Assembly (NCBI GenBank): GCA_902626585.1
Contig: CACOGA010000001.1
Span: 124,001-188,000, forward strand
Origin: an uncultured Bacteroidota bacterium
GTDB lineage: Bacteria > Bacteroidota > Bacteroidia > Flavobacteriales > Flavobacteriaceae
DNA: 64,000 nt
Reading direction: 5' to 3'
Shown here: piece after piece, positions 61,621 through 64,000 of the stretch
Layout: each line of letters begins with the position of its first letter
Position numbering within the stretch: the first letter of the stretch is position 1
Translations under genes and position numbers: made by a program
The notes under the pieces: generated by a model
Told to the model about the DNA's origin: nothing
Databases searched by the model: none
Seen by the model: the letters and a program-made list of their open reading frames with translations, nothing else

Positions 61621-62178
61621 CTATTTACTTAAATCTGATTTTAATTTCATTACATAAGATGTTACCATCCATCTTTCTTTTTCATTTAGCTGATTCGCAT
61701 ATGAACCCATGGTATTTTTACCATAATAGATAACGTGATAAGTACTTCCTGGAGTGATTGCTCTACCTATATCTGCATAACTGGGTATACCTAAAATCTT
61801 TTCCCTTTTTACAAGAATTCCTTGTCCGGCTCCTTTGGCTCCATGACACACACCGCAATAGACCGTGTAAAGTTCCTTTGCCTTTAGCATATCATCTTCA
61901 TTCAGTTCATAAGGATTATTCAGCTCTATTTTTGCTAAGTCATATCCTTCGTTTGTATCCTCATATTCATACAATGAATAGCCTCTTGGTATCGTTCCTT
62001 TTACAGGTAATCTAGCTGATAAACTGTCGGCAAATAAATTATTTTCCGTATACGCCTCATAACTTAAAGATTCATACATATTAGGCATATATTCAAAATT
62101 CGGATCACCTTTATCACCCCAGCATGACTGAAGTAATAAAAGCGAAATCATTAAAATTTTTAATCCGAATCTATTCAT
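61621..62178 (-). CDS. actE: Alternative complex III subunit ActE, monohaem cytochrome c lipoprotein
   Basis: Lipid-anchored c-type cytochrome of alternative complex III. The 185 residues have a lipoprotein signal (Cys19 in LLLLQSC), a single haem site CGVCH (Cys108, Cys111, His112) and a likely axial Met in KNTMGSYA. Probable electron outlet towards the CoxB CuA site. Overlaps the end of actD by 8 bases and is followed by actF after 8 bases. Confidence 0.92.
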   Translation of the reverse strand: MNRFGLKILMISLLLLQSCWGDKGDPNFEYMPNMYESLSYEAYTENNLFADSLSARLPVKGTIPRGYSLYEYEDTNEGYDLAKIELNNPYELNEDDMLKAKELYTVYCGVCHGAKGAGQGILVKREKILGIPSYADIGRAITPGSTYHVIYYGKNTMGSYANQLNEKERWMVTSYVMKLKSDLSK

Positions 62179-62713
62179 TATTATTTACTTTGTCTTTAAC
62201 TTCATTAATTTCAACTGCTCCAGACTCCCTTAATAACTTTTTCAATGCACCCTCTGGCTTATTGGTATGAATTTCTACTAAAAAATGATCATCAGTAGTT
62301 CTGGGATCTGGATTCTCAGCTTCCTTAAGCGGCCACATTTTACTTCTAAGATAAAAGGTGATGACCATTAAATGTGCTGCATGAAATACCGTCATCTCAA
62401 ACATGATTGGCACAAATGCGGGCATATTTTCCAGGTAACTAAAGCTTGGCTTTCCACCAATATTTTGAGGCCAATCAACTATCATTATATAATTCATCAT
62501 TAGTGTTGCAACAGTTATCCCGATACATCCGTATATAAACGCTGCAATTGCAATTCTGGTAGGTTCTAAACCCATAACTTTATCCAATCCGTGAACCGGA
62601 AAAGGGGTATATATCTCTTCAATATCATAATGATTATCTTTAATTTTTTTCACGGCTGACAACAAGATATCATCATCATTATATAAAGCATGAAATATTT
62701 TTTCTGATCCCAT
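62171..62713 (-). CDS. actD: Alternative complex III subunit ActD (DUF3341)
   Basis: Membrane subunit with two helices (about 54-78 and 100-120) and a soluble N-terminal domain beginning with HALYNDDDILLSAVKKIKDNHYDIEEIYTPFPVHGLD (in pieces), the DUF3341 signature. The C-terminal part has DDHFLVEI. It is coded directly after actC (1 base gap) and overlaps actE. Confidence 0.92.
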   Translation of the reverse strand: MGSEKIFHALYNDDDILLSAVKKIKDNHYDIEEIYTPFPVHGLDKVMGLEPTRIAIAAFIYGCIGITVATLMMNYIMIVDWPQNIGGKPSFSYLENMPAFVPIMFEMTVFHAAHLMVITFYLRSKMWPLKEAENPDPRTTDDHFLVEIHTNKPEGALKKLLRESGAVEINEVKDKVNNNE

Positions 62714-62714
62714 A

Positions 62715-64000
62715 TTAGCTATTATTTAAAATTTTTGAGGTTCTTGAATCAGCTCCAGTTCCTACTAATGACTTTCCACTATCTCTCAGCTTCTTATATT
62801 TTTCTCCAGAGCTTTTTAGTATTGTTTTTACTTCAGCTTGTGCAATAACAGGAAAGGTTCTTGCATATAATAAAAACAACACGAAAAAGAATCCAATAGT
62901 ACCAATGAATATACTTATATCAATAAATGTTGGAGAGAACATCGTCCAAGAGGATGGTAAATAATCTCTATGCAAAGAGGTAACGATGATTACAAATCTT
63001 TCAAACCACATTCCTATATTAACAACTATTGAAATGAAAAAAGAGAACATTATACTGGTTCTCAATTTTTTAAACCACATAAATTGAGGTGAAAATACAT
63101 TACAACTCATCATTGCCCAGTAAGACCAAGCATAAGGACCGGTAGCTCTATTTAAAAACGCATATTGTTCGTATTCAACACCTGAATACCATGCGATAAA
63201 CAACTCCGTTATGTAAGCAACACCAACAATAGAGCCCGTAATCATTATGACAATATTCATCAACTCAATATGCTGAAGTGTTATATATGCTTCCATATTA
63301 CAAACTTTTCTCATTATGATCAACAGAGTGTTAACCATCGCAAATCCAGAAAAAATTGCACCAGCAACAAAGTATGGTGGAAATATAGTTGTGTGCCAGC
63401 CTGGAATAACAGATGTTGCAAAATCGAATGATACAATTGTATGCACTGAAAGCACAAGTGGAGTTGCTAAGCCAGCAAGAACAAGAGATACTTCTTCAAA
63501 TCTTTGCCAGTCTTTTGCACGGCCTGACCAGCCAAAACTTAATATACTATAAATTCTCTTTTGAAAAGGTTTTACTGCTCTATCTCTGATCATTGCAAAG
63601 TCTGGTAATAAACCCGTCCACCAAAAAACAAGAGAAACAGAAAGGTAGGTTGATATAGCAAAAACATCCCAAAGTAACGGGGAATTAAAATTAACCCATA
63701 ATGAGCCAAATCCATTAGGAATTGGAAGCATCCAGTATGCCAACCATGGTCTCCCCATGTGTATTATAGGAAATAAGCCAGCTTGAATAACGGAAAATAT
63801 TGTCATGGCTTCAGCTGATCTATTAATGGCCATTCTCCATTTTTGTCTAAATAAGAGCAATACGGCTGAGATCAGAGTTCCAGCATGGCCAATTCCAACC
63901 CACCATACAAAATTTGTAATGTCCCAGGCCCATCCAACGGTCTTGTTTAAACCCCAAACACCAATACCTGTTGAGACTGTATAAATAATACAACCAAGAC
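62715..64000 (-). CDS. actC: Alternative complex III subunit ActC (NrfD-like), N-terminus outside the window
   Basis: NrfD/PsrC-type membrane subunit that binds menaquinone. The open frame runs through the window edge: translation upstream of 63860 continues in frame with [34 protein letters not shown], the conserved start region of ActC, so the gene is cut here and lacks its first residues. Visible blocks are [40 protein letters not shown] and [22 protein letters not shown]. About 428 residues are inside the window. It starts the actC-actD-actE-actF-coxB-coxA series; actA and actB are expected beyond the right edge. Confidence 0.95.
   Translation of the reverse strand, partial: LGCIIYTVSTGIGVWGLNKTVGWAWDITNFVWWVGIGHAGTLISAVLLLFRQKWRMAINRSAEAMTIFSVIQAGLFPIIHMGRPWLAYWMLPIPNGFGSLWVNFNSPLLWDVFAISTYLSVSLVFWWTGLLPDFAMIRDRAVKPFQKRIYSILSFGWSGRAKDWQRFEEVSLVLAGLATPLVLSVHTIVSFDFATSVIPGWHTTIFPPYFVAGAIFSGFAMVNTLLIIMRKVCNMEAYITLQHIELMNIVIMITGSIVGVAYITELFIAWYSGVEYEQYAFLNRATGPYAWSYWAMMSCNVFSPQFMWFKKLRTSIMFSFFISIVVNIGMWFERFVIIVTSLHRDYLPSSWTMFSPTFIDISIFIGTIGFFFVLFLLYARTFPVIAQAEVKTILKSSGEKYKKLRDSGKSLVGTGADSRTSKILNNS

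Overview
The window comes from an AT-rich, gene-dense member of the Bacteroidota, almost certainly a marine-type flavobacterium. The evidence is a full-length SprA and a PorP/SprF protein (type IX secretion and gliding), an alternative complex III (ActC-ActF) fused to a caa3-type cytochrome oxidase cluster, a two-headed NFU protein, a BamA/double-OmpH operon, GH97, a HPPK-deoxynucleoside kinase fusion, and promoters of the flavobacterial type (TAnnTTTG about 7 bases before the start of transcription) with hardly any Shine-Dalgarno sites. No phage, insertion sequence, rRNA operon or CRISPR array is visible.

Layout. 1-4054 (+): nucleoside permease, then thyA-folA-fabD-lspA. 4051-6596: secreted amidohydrolase (-) and Kdo transferase (+). 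6597-6997: a 400-base stretch without a conventional gene, which on the minus strand carries an apparently complete tryptophan attenuator (18-residue leader with three consecutive Trp codons, mutually exclusive hairpins, terminator) with no structural gene behind it. 6998-8740: DEAD-box helicase and shared terminator. 8742-8913 (-): tRNA-Leu(UAA) and tRNA-Gly(GCC). 8979-13753 (-): GH97 enzyme and mutS. 13847-18611: trmH-like methyltransferase, folK-dNK fusion, queuosine-precursor transporter, DUF2797 protein and GH3-family protein in alternating orientation. 18608-23418 (-): pdxJ, alpha/beta hydrolase, tig, clpP, clpX. 23508-30564 (+): nadK, DUF6089, uppS, bamA, two ompH/skp genes, murI. 30566-34709: PorP/SprF (-), NFU protein and DUF255 lipoprotein (+). 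34699-41047 (-): ABC ATPase, two MacB-type permeases, HlyD adaptor, TolC and tsaB. 41161-46260 (-): ctaB, two subunit III genes, subunit IV, a SCO-like protein without cysteines, SCO1, DUF420 and a 69-residue CxxC membrane protein. 46331-57275 (-): tonB; ruvA-sprA-gcvH; ruvB-queG. 57343-64000 (-): actC (cut by the window edge), actD, actE, actF, coxB, coxA.

How the genes fit together. The two respiratory clusters complement each other: the right-hand one encodes the quinol-oxidising complex and the catalytic oxidase subunits I and II, and the left-hand one supplies subunits III and IV, haem O synthase and copper delivery. BamA, two periplasmic chaperones, LspA, KdtA, SprA, PorP and TonB together cover envelope building and protein export. 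thyA, folA, folK and the fused deoxynucleoside kinase share the folate/dTMP/dNTP theme. queG and a YhhQ-type transporter indicate queuosine metabolism.

The most unusual signals are the orphan Trp attenuator at 6766-6893, a set of predicted leaderless mRNAs in which the -7 box ends 4-5 bases before ATG, and convergent gene pairs that share palindromic stop tetranucleotides (CTAG, TTAA), which suggests strong genome compaction.
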